Below are positions 14,701 through 22,495 of a stretch of 25,789 nucleotides of DNA, in pieces (within the stretch, counting starts at the first letter, position 1; every line of letters starts with the position of its first letter). The DNA lies in contig JABDIZ010000254.1 in NCBI GenBank assembly GCA_013003465.1, forward strand, positions 1 through 25,789, written 5' to 3'. The notes below the pieces were generated by a model. The model worked only from the letters and a program-made list of their open reading frames with translations, was not told the origin of the DNA and did not search any database. The DNA is from Rhodothermaceae bacterium (lineage in GTDB: Bacteria > Bacteroidota > Rhodothermia > Rhodothermales > Rubricoccaceae). Both the position numbers and the translations under genes were made by a program.

Positions 14701-15469
14701 CGATCTCCGGGCCGCAGGCCACGAAGTACGGGTCGAACGCGGCCCCGGCCACGGCCGCGTTCATCTCCTGCGGCGTGGCCGCCGTGAACGAGGCGATCGC
14801 GCGCGGCGTGTACCCGTCCTCGGCGTCGGCCTGGTAGACCGTGAACTCGGACGTGTGGCCGCCCGGCTCCTGATGCATCCAGACGATGTAGCGGCCGTCG
14901 TAGTAGAAGACGGGCTTGGTGCCGGTCTGCTGCATCACGGCGCGGAAGTCGGCCGTGGTGCGGGCCACACGCTGCGCCGGGCCCTCGCTGATGGCGCGGA
15001 GGCTTTGGTCGGCGGTCTCATAGAGGAACACATTTCCCTGTGCGTCGCTGAAGACCACGTCGCCGACGGCGATGCGAGGGAAGCCGCCCTTCAACTCGCT
15101 CGTCGGGGTGCCGAGGTCGATGGCCGCATCGGGAGAGCCGGAGTTGGTGAGCTGGACGGTCTCGCGGCCGTCCCACAACATCAACTGGTAGCGCCCGCCG
15201 ACGACCTTGACATAGGCCACGCGGCCGTCGGCGTCGAGGTCGGGCCAGCCGGGAAGCGCCCCGGAGATCTGTTCATCCAGTATGATGGTGTTGCGGCCGT
15301 CCCAGAGGTTGAGTTGCAAGGCGTCCGGCGTCGGGCCTTCGGTCCAGACGACGCGCCCGCTCTCGGTGACGGGGTGGAAGCCCACGCCGTTGGAGAGCCG
15401 GGTCAGGTCCTGGGCGGAGGCAGGGTCGAGCAGCTGGCTCGCCGCGAGAAGCAAGAAAACAGCACGCAT
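11771..15469 (-). CDS. Giant secreted protein: beta-propeller-like N-terminus plus PGAP1-like lipase domain
   Basis: A 1232-residue exported protein from ATG 15469 with signal peptide MRAVFLLLAASQLLDPASA. Residues about 20-480 contain repeated strands such as LNLWDGRNTIIL, LMLWDGRETVQL and VFLYETADQSLRA, suggesting a TolB/WD-like propeller. In the middle, a dockerin/EF-hand-like loop DRNQNRQLDAGD is followed by beta-sandwich (Ig-like) segments. The C-terminal 324 residues form an alpha/beta-hydrolase: VLFTHGMWSGPEAW (oxyanion loop, His915-Gly916), VNVVAHSMGGLITRQY with nucleophile Ser984, TDYLV (likely Asp1156) and TLHSAAPG (likely His1181). AHSMGG and VGTPHYGSP are hallmarks of PGAP1/lecithin-acyltransferase-like lipases. 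It starts 25 nt after a small lipoprotein gene and ends 81 nt before the LolA-like gene, suggesting one transcript. Substrate unknown; lipid or ester linkage expected. Confidence 0.85.
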   Translation of the reverse strand: MRAVFLLLAASQLLDPASAQDLTRLSNGVGFHPVTESGRVVWTEGPTPDALQLNLWDGRNTIILDEQISGALPGWPDLDADGRVAYVKVVGGRYQLMLWDGRETVQLTNSGSPDAAIDLGTPTSELKGGFPRIAVGDVVFSDAQGNVFLYETADQSLRAISEGPAQRVARTTADFRAVMQQTGTKPVFYYDGRYIVWMHQEPGGHTSEFTVYQADAEDGYTPRAIASFTAATPQEMNAAVAGAAFDPYFVACGPEIAWMYRAPGTGEVADLPAQYAQYAAVLNDVVIGYYDGSEAREVARGDLMPLNLGLSDGHLAWIEFVEGNDDSRLSNEARLIQSHRDGRTTTVARVEDPPMQAANDARVWSGPNGLHVIGSEVLWFEDEARCEQMVNLPGVGTPCAWIPTFRIALFTRTGGPGNPQRVFRLGDLLLGGSFDAGRYAWRDDANRVATTELIAGLGGDGGLLQLTDLLRVDRIPLGPDEPRAKLVDAFSLRAARTGGECTPGGGGASDAALLRAVTFDVMAEDGILPDLSDIAALRLYEDRNQNRQLDAGDVLLDEATALAARQTMELGEPMPILPGSEVHFLVEMELKDATELCPCNEYRVALDAADVDAGTLAVQGSTAGALVLPNVELHPVWGDGQAALPTTRLENPLGFRVENLPARCVDAARFRFVHGVAGDDAVLSANGEEGTDLEVDLVEAEAGLEAEVNLTLGQREGAYTVEASLLYPEETACEPPMFTFVAHAGTFVLQVLDANDPAFVNATAGPNHADYDSWTVTLTDDLNRLADGGKVRSGTTADGLSPLLLRARLIGLTEAPEGEVTFTMNASDDSGLLSPGLGETIPVENGTESVSAEWVMTEAGPVAVALYTPPFYLSPASATERVVTFTASYQMPGATEVSEEEERVLVYRPPVLFTHGMWSGPEAWSSIFTGTDPRFETFVADYSSRSAENFDALGGVMRSEIQRVRDDLNSRGIAVTQVNVVAHSMGGLITRQYIGENRGAGFRRPDTFGQGDIYALITVGTPHYGSPIAWLTLTLRDPQYNYFSPEFIEAVNYLGLDIWSGAVDAMCPGSDALQALGRTHVPTHTLRAWYFDSQTETTTWGAFLAFFDSIIDSIIEGAATGEPPTPLALVKYTVEYGGSLVVDAGLQGLYGSQRTDYLVTLEGQSGGITQGYRLVFPETLHSAAPGIAEGETTSEEVAGRVFYVLSQSPENIEVFARSLPPPIVETDYITCQ

Positions 15470-15494
15470 ACGACAGGAGGGTTGGGCGCGGCGC

Positions 15495-15839
15495 TCAGGA
15501 AGCGGTCCCGCATTCGGTTCCGGCGTGGACCATGAACAGGCCCGCCGCGGTGAGTTCTTCGAAGGACAACACGCCCCGCAGACGCTCCGTGGTGGCGTCG
15601 TCACCGCGGATCATGGCGAGCACGAAGGCGCGGGCGTCGCCCGAGAATTCGTCGGCGGCGAGGCGACCGGCGCACTCGCACCCGGCGCGGTTCCAGTTGA
15701 GCGAGGCGAGGCAGGCGTCGGCGAAATCGCTCACGAAGACCTGCGTGGAGGCCACGTCTCCGTTGTCTGAAGAGTCCGCGTTGCAGGCGGAAACGAGTGG
15801 GAGCGCTAGAATCAGCGCGAGAGGGCGAAGGGCAGCCAT
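15495..15839 (-). CDS. Small Cys-containing lipoprotein
   Basis: A 114-residue protein with a lipoprotein signal MAALRPLALILALPLVSAC (lipobox VSAC). The mature part contains FADACLASLNWNRAGCECAG, with three closely spaced cysteines, then a mainly helical segment ending AGTECGTAS. The cysteines may form disulfides in the periplasm. I do not recognise a family. ATG codons at 15848 and 15839 both precede the signal; the long upstream extension is unconvincing. Its stop is 25 nt before the start of the 1232-residue hydrolase gene, so it is probably co-expressed and may assist or anchor it. Function unknown. Confidence 0.7.
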   Translation of the reverse strand: MAALRPLALILALPLVSACNADSSDNGDVASTQVFVSDFADACLASLNWNRAGCECAGRLAADEFSGDARAFVLAMIRGDDATTERLRGVLSFEELTAAGLFMVHAGTECGTAS

Positions 15840-15898
15840 GGAGAGCATAGGATCAAGGAAATTGGAGCGTGGGGTAGACTGTCTTGGCCGGGACGGCG

Positions 15899-17191
15899 TC
15901 AGTTTGGAAAGCTCACACGGACGGGCGGGTATTGTGTCTCGTCGGCTTCCTCCGAGCCGACCTGCCCCTGATCGTTCGACCCCCAGCCCCACAGCGTACC
16001 GGCCTCACTAGCCGCGAGCGCATGATGGTGGTCGGCAGCCAGCATGACGATGTTCTGGAGCGGTGTTACGCGGCGGATGGTGTGAAAGGGGGAAGGGTAG
16101 TTGCTTAACCCGCTCATGGTCCCCCACATCCAAACCGTGCCATCGGACTTGAGGGCGAGGCTGTAGCCGCTTCCGGCGGCCACAGACACCACATCGGTCA
16201 GCCCCTCGATCTGGGTCGGCTCGACAAAGACGGCGTTCTCATCGGGGTGTGCGAGCGCGCTGTGTCGGTTGGAGCCCCAGCCCCAGACCGTGCCGTCGGC
16301 ACGCACGGCGAGGGCGTGGTTCTCGCCGGCCGCGATCGCGACTACGTTGTCGATCAGACTAGCGACCGGAATAGTCGAGAACCACGCCGTGGCTGCGCCG
16401 CTGGCGCTCGCCGCACCGCTGGGGTTCGGAGGAGGCGCGCTGGCGACCTCCGGCGTGCCGAGCGTGGCGTAGTAGTTCTGCCCCCACGCCCAGACGGTGC
16501 TGTCGGCGCGGAGGACGAGGCTATAGGCCCCGCCCGCCGCGATGGCAACGACCTGATCAAGCGTGTCGAGTACGCCCGGCTCTACCTGATGTGCGACCAG
16601 AACGGGCGCGACTTGATGGTTTGGCCTCGTGCCGTTACCGACCTGCCCTACTGAGCCCTCGCCCCACGTGCGGACGGTGCTGTCGGCCATGAGGGCGATG
16701 ACGTGTGCACCGTGGGCGTCGATGTCCACGAGGTCGGGGAAGGCAAACGCGGTGAACGTCTGTTCGTCGCCGGACGGTCCCCAGCCGAGGTAGCCGCTGG
16801 CATTGTAGCCGGTTCCCCAGAGCGTCGTACCGTCGTAGACGAAGGAGTACGCGCTGCCAGCCGACACCATGGTGCCGCTCACGCCCTCTGCCAGTCGAGG
16901 CAGCCCATAATCCTCAATGGTGACCTCGCGGCCGAGCTGGCCGTTTCCGCTCAGGCCCCACGTCCAGACGGTGCCATCGTCCAGCACGGCAATGGAGTGC
17001 TGCTCGCCCGTGTCAATATCCACGATGCGGGCGCGGGAAGAAGGGGCGGCATTGGGGGTGGCCGTTTGGAGCAACGCCTGGGGGCCATCCGCAGGCAGCG
17101 CCTCCGGCCCAGATTGCGCATCGCTACCGCCACAGGCGCTGAGGAGCAGAGCTAGAGCGAGCAGTCGAGGGAGAAAGCGGATCGGTGGCAT
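15899..17191 (-). CDS. RCC1-repeat beta-propeller lipoprotein
   Basis: A 430-residue protein from ATG 17191. The signal ends in lipobox LSAC with Cys20. The mature protein carries seven RCC1 repeats, each reading roughly 'hhxIAxGxxHxhAhxxDGTVWxWGxNxxGQLG'. Clear examples are SIAVLDDGTVWTWG, SLVLRADSTVWAWG, ALAVRADGTVWGWG, SLALKSDGTVWMWG and ALAASEAGTLWGWG. Seven units match a complete seven-bladed propeller. Bacterial RCC1 propellers are extracellular and probably bind proteins or sugars; there is no link to Ran here. An Ala/Ser/Pro-rich insertion between repeats 4 and 5 (APPPNPSGAASASGAATA) is a likely exposed loop. The gene begins 41 nt after the vWA gene and precedes the small lipoprotein by 59 nt, as part of the same minus-strand run. 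Confidence 0.92.
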   Translation of the reverse strand: MPPIRFLPRLLALALLLSACGGSDAQSGPEALPADGPQALLQTATPNAAPSSRARIVDIDTGEQHSIAVLDDGTVWTWGLSGNGQLGREVTIEDYGLPRLAEGVSGTMVSAGSAYSFVYDGTTLWGTGYNASGYLGWGPSGDEQTFTAFAFPDLVDIDAHGAHVIALMADSTVRTWGEGSVGQVGNGTRPNHQVAPVLVAHQVEPGVLDTLDQVVAIAAGGAYSLVLRADSTVWAWGQNYYATLGTPEVASAPPPNPSGAASASGAATAWFSTIPVASLIDNVVAIAAGENHALAVRADGTVWGWGSNRHSALAHPDENAVFVEPTQIEGLTDVVSVAAGSGYSLALKSDGTVWMWGTMSGLSNYPSPFHTIRRVTPLQNIVMLAADHHHALAASEAGTLWGWGSNDQGQVGSEEADETQYPPVRVSFPN

Positions 17192-17232
17192 GGGAGTATC
17201 GGATGGGTTGCGTAGGAGGATGAAGAAGGCGC

Positions 17233-18849
17233 TCACTGAGACTGGGAGCGGAGGACGATCTCGCGCTCCTCGCCCGCGACGACCTCGAATGAAAGCGGTG
17301 CGTAGTTGCCCGGAAAGCCGATGGCGTTATAGGTGCCCGGAAGCAGCGGGTGGCGCACCCCGGATTGCTTGACACGGCCACGTTCAGCCCCCTGCCCAAC
17401 GAACACGCGGCGGTCGTCGTCGCGAGAACCGTCGGGCTTTCGGTAAACAAACGTGACGAAAGCGGCGGGGACGACGATTTCGATGTGCTGTTCCTCCGGC
17501 GAAGAGGGCACGACCACGCCTCGCTCGATGTGCGGTGTGAGGTCATTGTCGAGATGCACATCGTAGACACCAGGCCGCACATCGGCACCGTTTCTCGAAT
17601 GCACATCGTAGCGTTTCTCACCGTCCTGCCAGAGGTCATAGTTGCCGACGAAGCGCACCTCGCGGGACCCTGCATACATGCTGAACCGCACATCCACCGT
17701 CTCGACCGCCTCGAAGCGAAGAGTCTTGTGCTCGCCTGCCGCGAAGGACTCCGTGACCGTGAGTTCGTTGTCCTGATTGAGCTGCGTCTGGAAGGTGTAG
17801 GTGCCCTCGTCGAGGTAGACGGTGTCGAAGGAGCGGAAGGTGAACGCCTCAGCCCCGTTCTGGTAGGCCGTGATGAGGGCACCTCGCCGCTCCTCGCCCT
17901 CTTCGATGAACACGGCGCTGACCGATGGCGGCACGGCCACCTCGACTTCGACGAACGAGTCCTCGGTGTTGCTCGTCGTGATCGGCCGCGTCACCGGGCG
18001 GTATAGGGTGCCGTTCTGCGTCCGCACGCCGACGACGAGATCGTAGCGCCCGGCCTCGACTACGTTGCGGTCGTTGCTGCTAACGGCGAAGCGCTCCGTG
18101 CCCTCCTGCATGAGGTGGCCCTCTACGAGCAGCTCGTTGCCCTCGGCGTCCACGCCGCGGAGCCGGAGCGCGACGGAGCCCGAGGCCGGGGGCTCAGAGG
18201 CTCCAGCTCCGGTCACTGCGTCCTCGCGGATCTGCGCCAGCTCCTCGGCTAGTTCCTCGGCGGAGGACGCGTCGCGGTAGGGCGTTCCGGCAGCCTCGGC
18301 GATACACTGGAGGGCGGCACGCTCCTGCGCCTCGATCCCGAATCCGACGACGTGCACATTGATGGCGATGTTCTGCTCGCGCCATGCCCGGATAAGCGCA
18401 CAGGGATCGTCGTCGCAGGTTTCGTTGCCGTCGGTGATGAGGATGATGTCGCCCGTCCGTCCCTCCATGTCGAGGAGGGCCTGACGGAGGCTGTAGGCGA
18501 TAGGCGTTTTGCCGAGCGGGTTGAGGGATTCGGCGAAGGCCTCCACCTGGGGCACGACGGCCTCGGCAGGCCCGAACGGCACGACGAGTTCGGAGTCGCG
18601 GCAGTCGCCTTCGCGGCGGTGTCCGTAGGCGCGGAGCGCGAGCTCGGCGTCGCCGAAGTCCTGCCGCACGAAGTCGCGCAGTACCGTCTTGGCGACGGCC
18701 ACCTTGCGCGAAGTGTCGGGGAGCTCGCCCCACATCGAGCCGGAGCCATCCATGATGATGTAAACGGCCTCAGACGACGGGCTCTGGGCGGCCGCTGGGG
18801 AGAGAGGGAGCAGGCTCGCCGTCATCAGGAGCAGCAATCCACGCAGCAT
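17233..18849 (-). CDS. Secreted von Willebrand factor A domain protein
   Basis: A 538-residue protein with signal peptide MLRGLLLLMTASLLPLSPAA (cleavage near AAA-Q). The vWA domain covers about 27-215 and has a complete metal-ion-dependent adhesion site: DGSGS at 34-38, Thr115 in LGKTPIAYSL, and Asp140 in LITDGNET. So it should bind a divalent cation and a partner protein. The C-terminal 320 residues hold repeated short beta modules with 'hxxGxYDhxhxh' strands (AGRYDLVVGV, PGVYDVHLDN, LPGTYNAIGF), like carboxypeptidase-regulatory or Ig-like units. It is the first gene of the minus-strand exported run and is divergent from the ECF sigma factor gene across 241 nt. It probably mediates surface or periplasmic interactions. 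Confidence 0.9.
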   Translation of the reverse strand: MLRGLLLLMTASLLPLSPAAAQSPSSEAVYIIMDGSGSMWGELPDTSRKVAVAKTVLRDFVRQDFGDAELALRAYGHRREGDCRDSELVVPFGPAEAVVPQVEAFAESLNPLGKTPIAYSLRQALLDMEGRTGDIILITDGNETCDDDPCALIRAWREQNIAINVHVVGFGIEAQERAALQCIAEAAGTPYRDASSAEELAEELAQIREDAVTGAGASEPPASGSVALRLRGVDAEGNELLVEGHLMQEGTERFAVSSNDRNVVEAGRYDLVVGVRTQNGTLYRPVTRPITTSNTEDSFVEVEVAVPPSVSAVFIEEGEERRGALITAYQNGAEAFTFRSFDTVYLDEGTYTFQTQLNQDNELTVTESFAAGEHKTLRFEAVETVDVRFSMYAGSREVRFVGNYDLWQDGEKRYDVHSRNGADVRPGVYDVHLDNDLTPHIERGVVVPSSPEEQHIEIVVPAAFVTFVYRKPDGSRDDDRRVFVGQGAERGRVKQSGVRHPLLPGTYNAIGFPGNYAPLSFEVVAGEEREIVLRSQSQ

Positions 18850-19090
18850 AGCATTTCCGTTGGAAGGGGTACGTACGGAGGCGACCTCGATGGTTCGCTG
18901 GTTCAGAGCGCATCGGGTGCGATTACAAGGAGATGGGCAGGAAGGGGGCGGGTGGGCTCACGCTGCTGCCTTTTTCTTCGCCTGCGGGAAGGACGCCGCC
19001 GCGCCTGCCTCCGTGAATTGCCTGGTGGATGGGCTAGCCGCTATGTTTTCAGGGCTCTGCTTCGCTTGGCGCGCCTTTCCGTCTTGCTCT
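18850..19090. promoter_or_regulatory. Divergent intergenic region between vWA and ECF sigma genes
   Basis: 241 nt that must hold both promoters. I can see a T-rich stretch (CCTTTTTCTTCG, 18970s) but no convincing paired -35/-10 or Bacteroidota -33/-7 boxes. The open frame that extends the sigma gene upstream through this region has no homology. Confidence 0.4.
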
Positions 19091-19657
19091 ATGTCCGCAC
19101 CGGCTCCGCCCGAAGTCACCCAGTTGCTGCACCAGTGGCAGCAGGGCGACGAAGCCGCCCTGGACGCCCTCGTGCCGCTGGTCTACGACGAGCTGCGGAG
19201 GCAAGCGCACCGCCACATGCAGCACGAGCGGGATGACCACACGCTGAGCACCACAGCACTCGTCCACGAGGCGTTCCTGAACCTGGCCGGGGAGGTGGAC
19301 GTGGCCTGGCAGGACCGCACGCACTTCTTCGCCATCGCCTCGCGCGTGATGCGGCGCGTGCTAATCTGGTATGCGCGGCGGCGCAACGCCGCGAAGCGGG
19401 GGGGGGGGCGCGCACCCGTATCGCTCGATGAGGCCGTGGTGCTGTCAGACAGCCGAGTCGAGGAACTGCTCGCGCTCGACCAGGCGCTCGCGCAGCTGGA
19501 GGCCATGGACGAGCGGCTCTGCCGTGTGGTCGAGTGCCGCCACTTCGGTGGCCTGAGCGTACAGGAGACCGCGGAAGCGCTCAGTATCTCGCCCGCCACC
19601 GTGAAGCGCGACTGGCAGACGGCCCGCGCCTGGCTGCGCCGGGAGTTGGGAGAATGA
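19091..19657 (+). CDS. ECF sigma factor (ECF_SUF type)
   Basis: A 188-residue sigma factor. Region 2 is at about 10-95 (LVPLVYDELRRQAHRHMQHE, TTALVHEAFLNLAG, then FFAIASRVMRRVLIWYARRR). After the linker AAKRGGGRAPVSLDEA, region 4 is at about 125-186, with helix-turn-helix GLSVQETAEALSISPATVKR and DWQTARAWLRREL. This is the Sigma70_ECF family frequent in Bacteroidota, Planctomycetota and Acidobacteriota. No anti-sigma gene is adjacent; instead the stop codon overlaps the start of a Ser/Thr kinase gene (ATGA). That favours control by the kinase, as known for EcfP/PknT of Vibrio. The linker is encoded by an uninterrupted run of 11 G. ATG 19091 is chosen because the upstream extension lacks homology. 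Confidence 0.95.
   Translation: MSAPAPPEVTQLLHQWQQGDEAALDALVPLVYDELRRQAHRHMQHERDDHTLSTTALVHEAFLNLAGEVDVAWQDRTHFFAIASRVMRRVLIWYARRRNAAKRGGGRAPVSLDEAVVLSDSRVEELLALDQALAQLEAMDERLCRVVECRHFGGLSVQETAEALSISPATVKRDWQTARAWLRRELGE
19398..19408 (+). repeat. 11-G homopolymer inside the sigma factor gene
   Basis: Eleven consecutive G residues encode part of Arg103 and Gly104-106 in the linker between sigma regions 2 and 4. Gly-rich 'KRGGG' is usual at this site in the family, but an unbroken G tract is an expected slippage site. A one-base change would truncate or reframe sigma region 4. Confidence 0.9.
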
Positions 19658-22491
19658 GCCCGCCGCGCCCCGAATTGCCCATCCAAGAGAAGACGCCCTC
19701 TGCATCCCCATCCGACGACGCGCGCCGCATGGACACCCAGCGCTGGCACCAGGTCAAGGCCATATTCGAACAGGTCGTCGAACGGCCCAGCGCTGAGCGG
19801 ATGGCCTATCTGGCGAGCGCATGTGGAGAGGACGAGCGGCTCCGCGAGGAGGTGGAGTCGCTGCTGGCAGCGCACGACGACGAAACACCGTTTCTGAGTG
19901 AGCCCGTGGCGCCGATGGCCTGGGGGCTGCTCGAACAACCGGAGGCCATGCAGCAGGGGATGCGCCTCGGGCCGTACCGCCTCGTGCGCGAGCTGGGGCA
20001 CGGCGGCATGGGCCTCGTCTATCTCGCCGAGCGCGCCGATGGGCAGTTCGAGCAGCAGGTGGCTGTCAAGCTGGTGCGGCAGGGGCATATGCGTTCCGAC
20101 CTCGTCCGCCGCTTTCAGCACGAGCGGCAACTGCTCGCTTCGCTCAGCCATCCGGGAATCGCACGCCTCCTCGGCGGTGGAATGACCGAGCCGGTGCCGG
20201 GTGCTCCAGACGGCCTTCCCTACCTCGTCATGGAGTACGTGGAGGGCGAGCCCATCACCGCCTACGGCGACCGCCACAGGCTCTCCGTCCGAGCACGCAT
20301 TGAGCTGTTTCGCACGGTGTGCGAGACCGTGCAATACGCCCATCAGAACCTTATCGTCCACCGTGACCTCAAGCCCTCCAACATTCTCGTGACGGCGGAC
20401 GGGCGGGTCAAGCTGCTCGACTTTGGGATCGCCCGGCTGATCGAGGATCCGGAGGAGGACCCCTCGACACGGACTGGATTCCCTGCGATGACGCCGACGT
20501 ACGCGGCGCCCGAACAGGTGCGCGGCGAGCCCGCCACGACGGCCACGGATGTCTACGCCCTCGGCGTGCTCCTCTATGAACTGCTGACCGGCCACCGGCC
20601 CTACGACGTACATGGGCTGACGCCGAGCGCAGTCGAGCGGGTCATCTGCGAGGAGGTTCCGCACCGGCCGAGCACCGCCGTCGCGCGGGTGCATGAGGAC
20701 GCGGCGATGGAGGAGGCGCAGATGACGACACCGGAGGCTGTCAGTCGGGCGCGTGCCACGCAGCCCGAGGCCCTCCGGCGGCGCCTTCAGGGCGACCTGG
20801 ATACCATCGTAATGAAGGCGCTGCGCAAGGATCCACAGCGGCGCTACGCCTTCGCGGCCGACCTCAACGACGATCTGCATCGCTACCTGACGCAACTGCC
20901 GGTGCGGGCACGGCCCGACACGCTCCGCTACCGGTTGTCGAAGTTTGTACGGCGGCATGTGGTGGGGGTCGGCGCGTCGGCGCTCATCGGGCTCGCACTG
21001 CTGGGCGGCATCATCGCCACGACGCGGCAGGCGCGTATTGCCGAGCGCCGCTCGGATGAGGTGCGGCAACTGGCGGGCACCCTGCTGTTCGACGTCCACG
21101 ATGCTATCCGCGACTTGCCCGGCGCCACACAGGCGCGACAAACGCTCGTGACCAATGCCCTGGCCTACCTCGATAACCTGTATCGTGAAGGCCCCGACGA
21201 TCCCTCGCTTCAGTTCGAACTGGCCGCCGCCTACGAGCAGATTGGCGAGATCCAGGGCAATCCGCACTACACCAACCTCGGTGATCTGGAGGGTGCGCTC
21301 GAGAGCTACCGTCGCGCCTTCCAACTGCGTGCTGCGCTCTGGCAGCGCGACTCCACCGAGGAGCACATCCGCCGAGCGCTGGCCAACAGCTACGGTCACC
21401 TCGCTACGGTGATCGACTGGCGTGGTGGGGAGGAAGACGTGGCTGCCATGCGCCTGCGTGCCCTCGACCTGCTCGCGCCCCTCGCGGCCCGGAGGCCTGC
21501 CGCCTCGGGTATTCTGCACGATGTGGGCCGCATCCAGAGCGAGTACGGCTGGGGGCAGATCTTCGACGGCCAGCACAACGAAGGCCTGGCGAACGTGGAG
21601 GCCGCCATCGCCCTGCTGGAGTCCCTCGCCCGCGCCGACTCGTCCGATCTCGCGCTCGCGCTGCACCTGTGGCGCGCCTACTCGTACCGCGCCGACGGCT
21701 TGAGCTTCTCGGGCCGGAGCGAGGAGCTGTTGACGCTGATGCGAGACCAGGGGTTGCCGTTCCTCCATCGACTCGAACACCGCCACCCGAACCATCCCCG
21801 CGTGCAGTACGGTCTCCACATCGCGTACGGCTACCTCGGGTTGGCGCAGGGGCGACTCGGCTTCCGCTCCGACGAGGAGGCCCCGGCCTCGCACCGGATG
21901 GCGCTGACCTATGCCGAGGCGATGGTCCGCAGCGACTCGACGAACGAGAAGGGCCAGGAAGCGCTCGCGCGCGCCCTCAACGCGCTGGCCACCGTTTACC
22001 TGAACCACGGCCGCACGGACGAGGCCATCGCGTCGTATGAGCGGGCGCTGGCCATCGCGCAGCGCCGCTACGACGAGGATCGCGCCAACGCGGAGGCGGG
22101 GAATCGGGTGGCCCTCATCCAGCGGAGGATCTGCCGCGCGTTCGTCGGTGCCGACCGGCTGGAGGAAGCGCTACCGGCGTGCGAGGCGAGCATTGCGATG
22201 CAGGAGGGCGTCGTCGAGTTGACGAACCTGTCCGTCTACCTCGGGAATCTCGGCTCGGCGTACGGCCACACGGCGAGAATCCATCGGGCGCTGGCCCGGC
22301 GTGCCTCCGCGCCCGGCGAACGGCAGGCGCACGAGGAACGCGCGCTCCACTGGTATGCCCTCGGCGTGACGACACTCGAAGCGGTGAAGGCACAGAAGAG
22401 CGCCGACGATCTCGCCAATCTGGCCTGGGAAGTTCACCCCGACTCTCTGGCGGCCGAACACGCGGCTCTGCAGGGAGCAACGGGGCGCTAG
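19654..22491 (+). CDS. Transmembrane Ser/Thr protein kinase with TPR-like outer region
   Basis: A 945-residue protein. The N-terminal helices (about 26-75, WHQVKAIFEQVVERPSAER and REEVESLLAAH) are the prodomain typical of this group. The kinase domain at about 107-415 has GHGGMG (115-120), VAVKL with Lys139, Glu157, HRDLKPSN (236-243, Asp238), DFG (256-258), APE (285-287) and Asp299, so all catalytic residues are present. One membrane helix at about 437-456 (VGVGASALIGLALLGGIIATT) is followed by about 490 residues of helical repeats. TPR-like units are clear at NALATVYLNHGRTDEAIASY and in the DLEGALESYRRAFQLR segment, and would face the periplasm. The start ATG overlaps the sigma stop (ATGA), giving translational coupling; an alternative ATG at 19729 exists. 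It likely signals to the ECF sigma factor. Confidence 0.94.
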   Translation: MSPPRPELPIQEKTPSASPSDDARRMDTQRWHQVKAIFEQVVERPSAERMAYLASACGEDERLREEVESLLAAHDDETPFLSEPVAPMAWGLLEQPEAMQQGMRLGPYRLVRELGHGGMGLVYLAERADGQFEQQVAVKLVRQGHMRSDLVRRFQHERQLLASLSHPGIARLLGGGMTEPVPGAPDGLPYLVMEYVEGEPITAYGDRHRLSVRARIELFRTVCETVQYAHQNLIVHRDLKPSNILVTADGRVKLLDFGIARLIEDPEEDPSTRTGFPAMTPTYAAPEQVRGEPATTATDVYALGVLLYELLTGHRPYDVHGLTPSAVERVICEEVPHRPSTAVARVHEDAAMEEAQMTTPEAVSRARATQPEALRRRLQGDLDTIVMKALRKDPQRRYAFAADLNDDLHRYLTQLPVRARPDTLRYRLSKFVRRHVVGVGASALIGLALLGGIIATTRQARIAERRSDEVRQLAGTLLFDVHDAIRDLPGATQARQTLVTNALAYLDNLYREGPDDPSLQFELAAAYEQIGEIQGNPHYTNLGDLEGALESYRRAFQLRAALWQRDSTEEHIRRALANSYGHLATVIDWRGGEEDVAAMRLRALDLLAPLAARRPAASGILHDVGRIQSEYGWGQIFDGQHNEGLANVEAAIALLESLARADSSDLALALHLWRAYSYRADGLSFSGRSEELLTLMRDQGLPFLHRLEHRHPNHPRVQYGLHIAYGYLGLAQGRLGFRSDEEAPASHRMALTYAEAMVRSDSTNEKGQEALARALNALATVYLNHGRTDEAIASYERALAIAQRRYDEDRANAEAGNRVALIQRRICRAFVGADRLEEALPACEASIAMQEGVVELTNLSVYLGNLGSAYGHTARIHRALARRASAPGERQAHEERALHWYALGVTTLEAVKAQKSADDLANLAWEVHPDSLAAEHAALQGATGR

Positions 22492-22495
22492 GCGG

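Noticed and set aside
19183..22008. A 941-codon minus-strand open frame opposite the kinase gene
   Set aside because: It lies entirely antisense to the kinase and sigma genes, whose motifs are unmistakable; the product shows no fold, signal or motif and is a GC-rich shadow frame.
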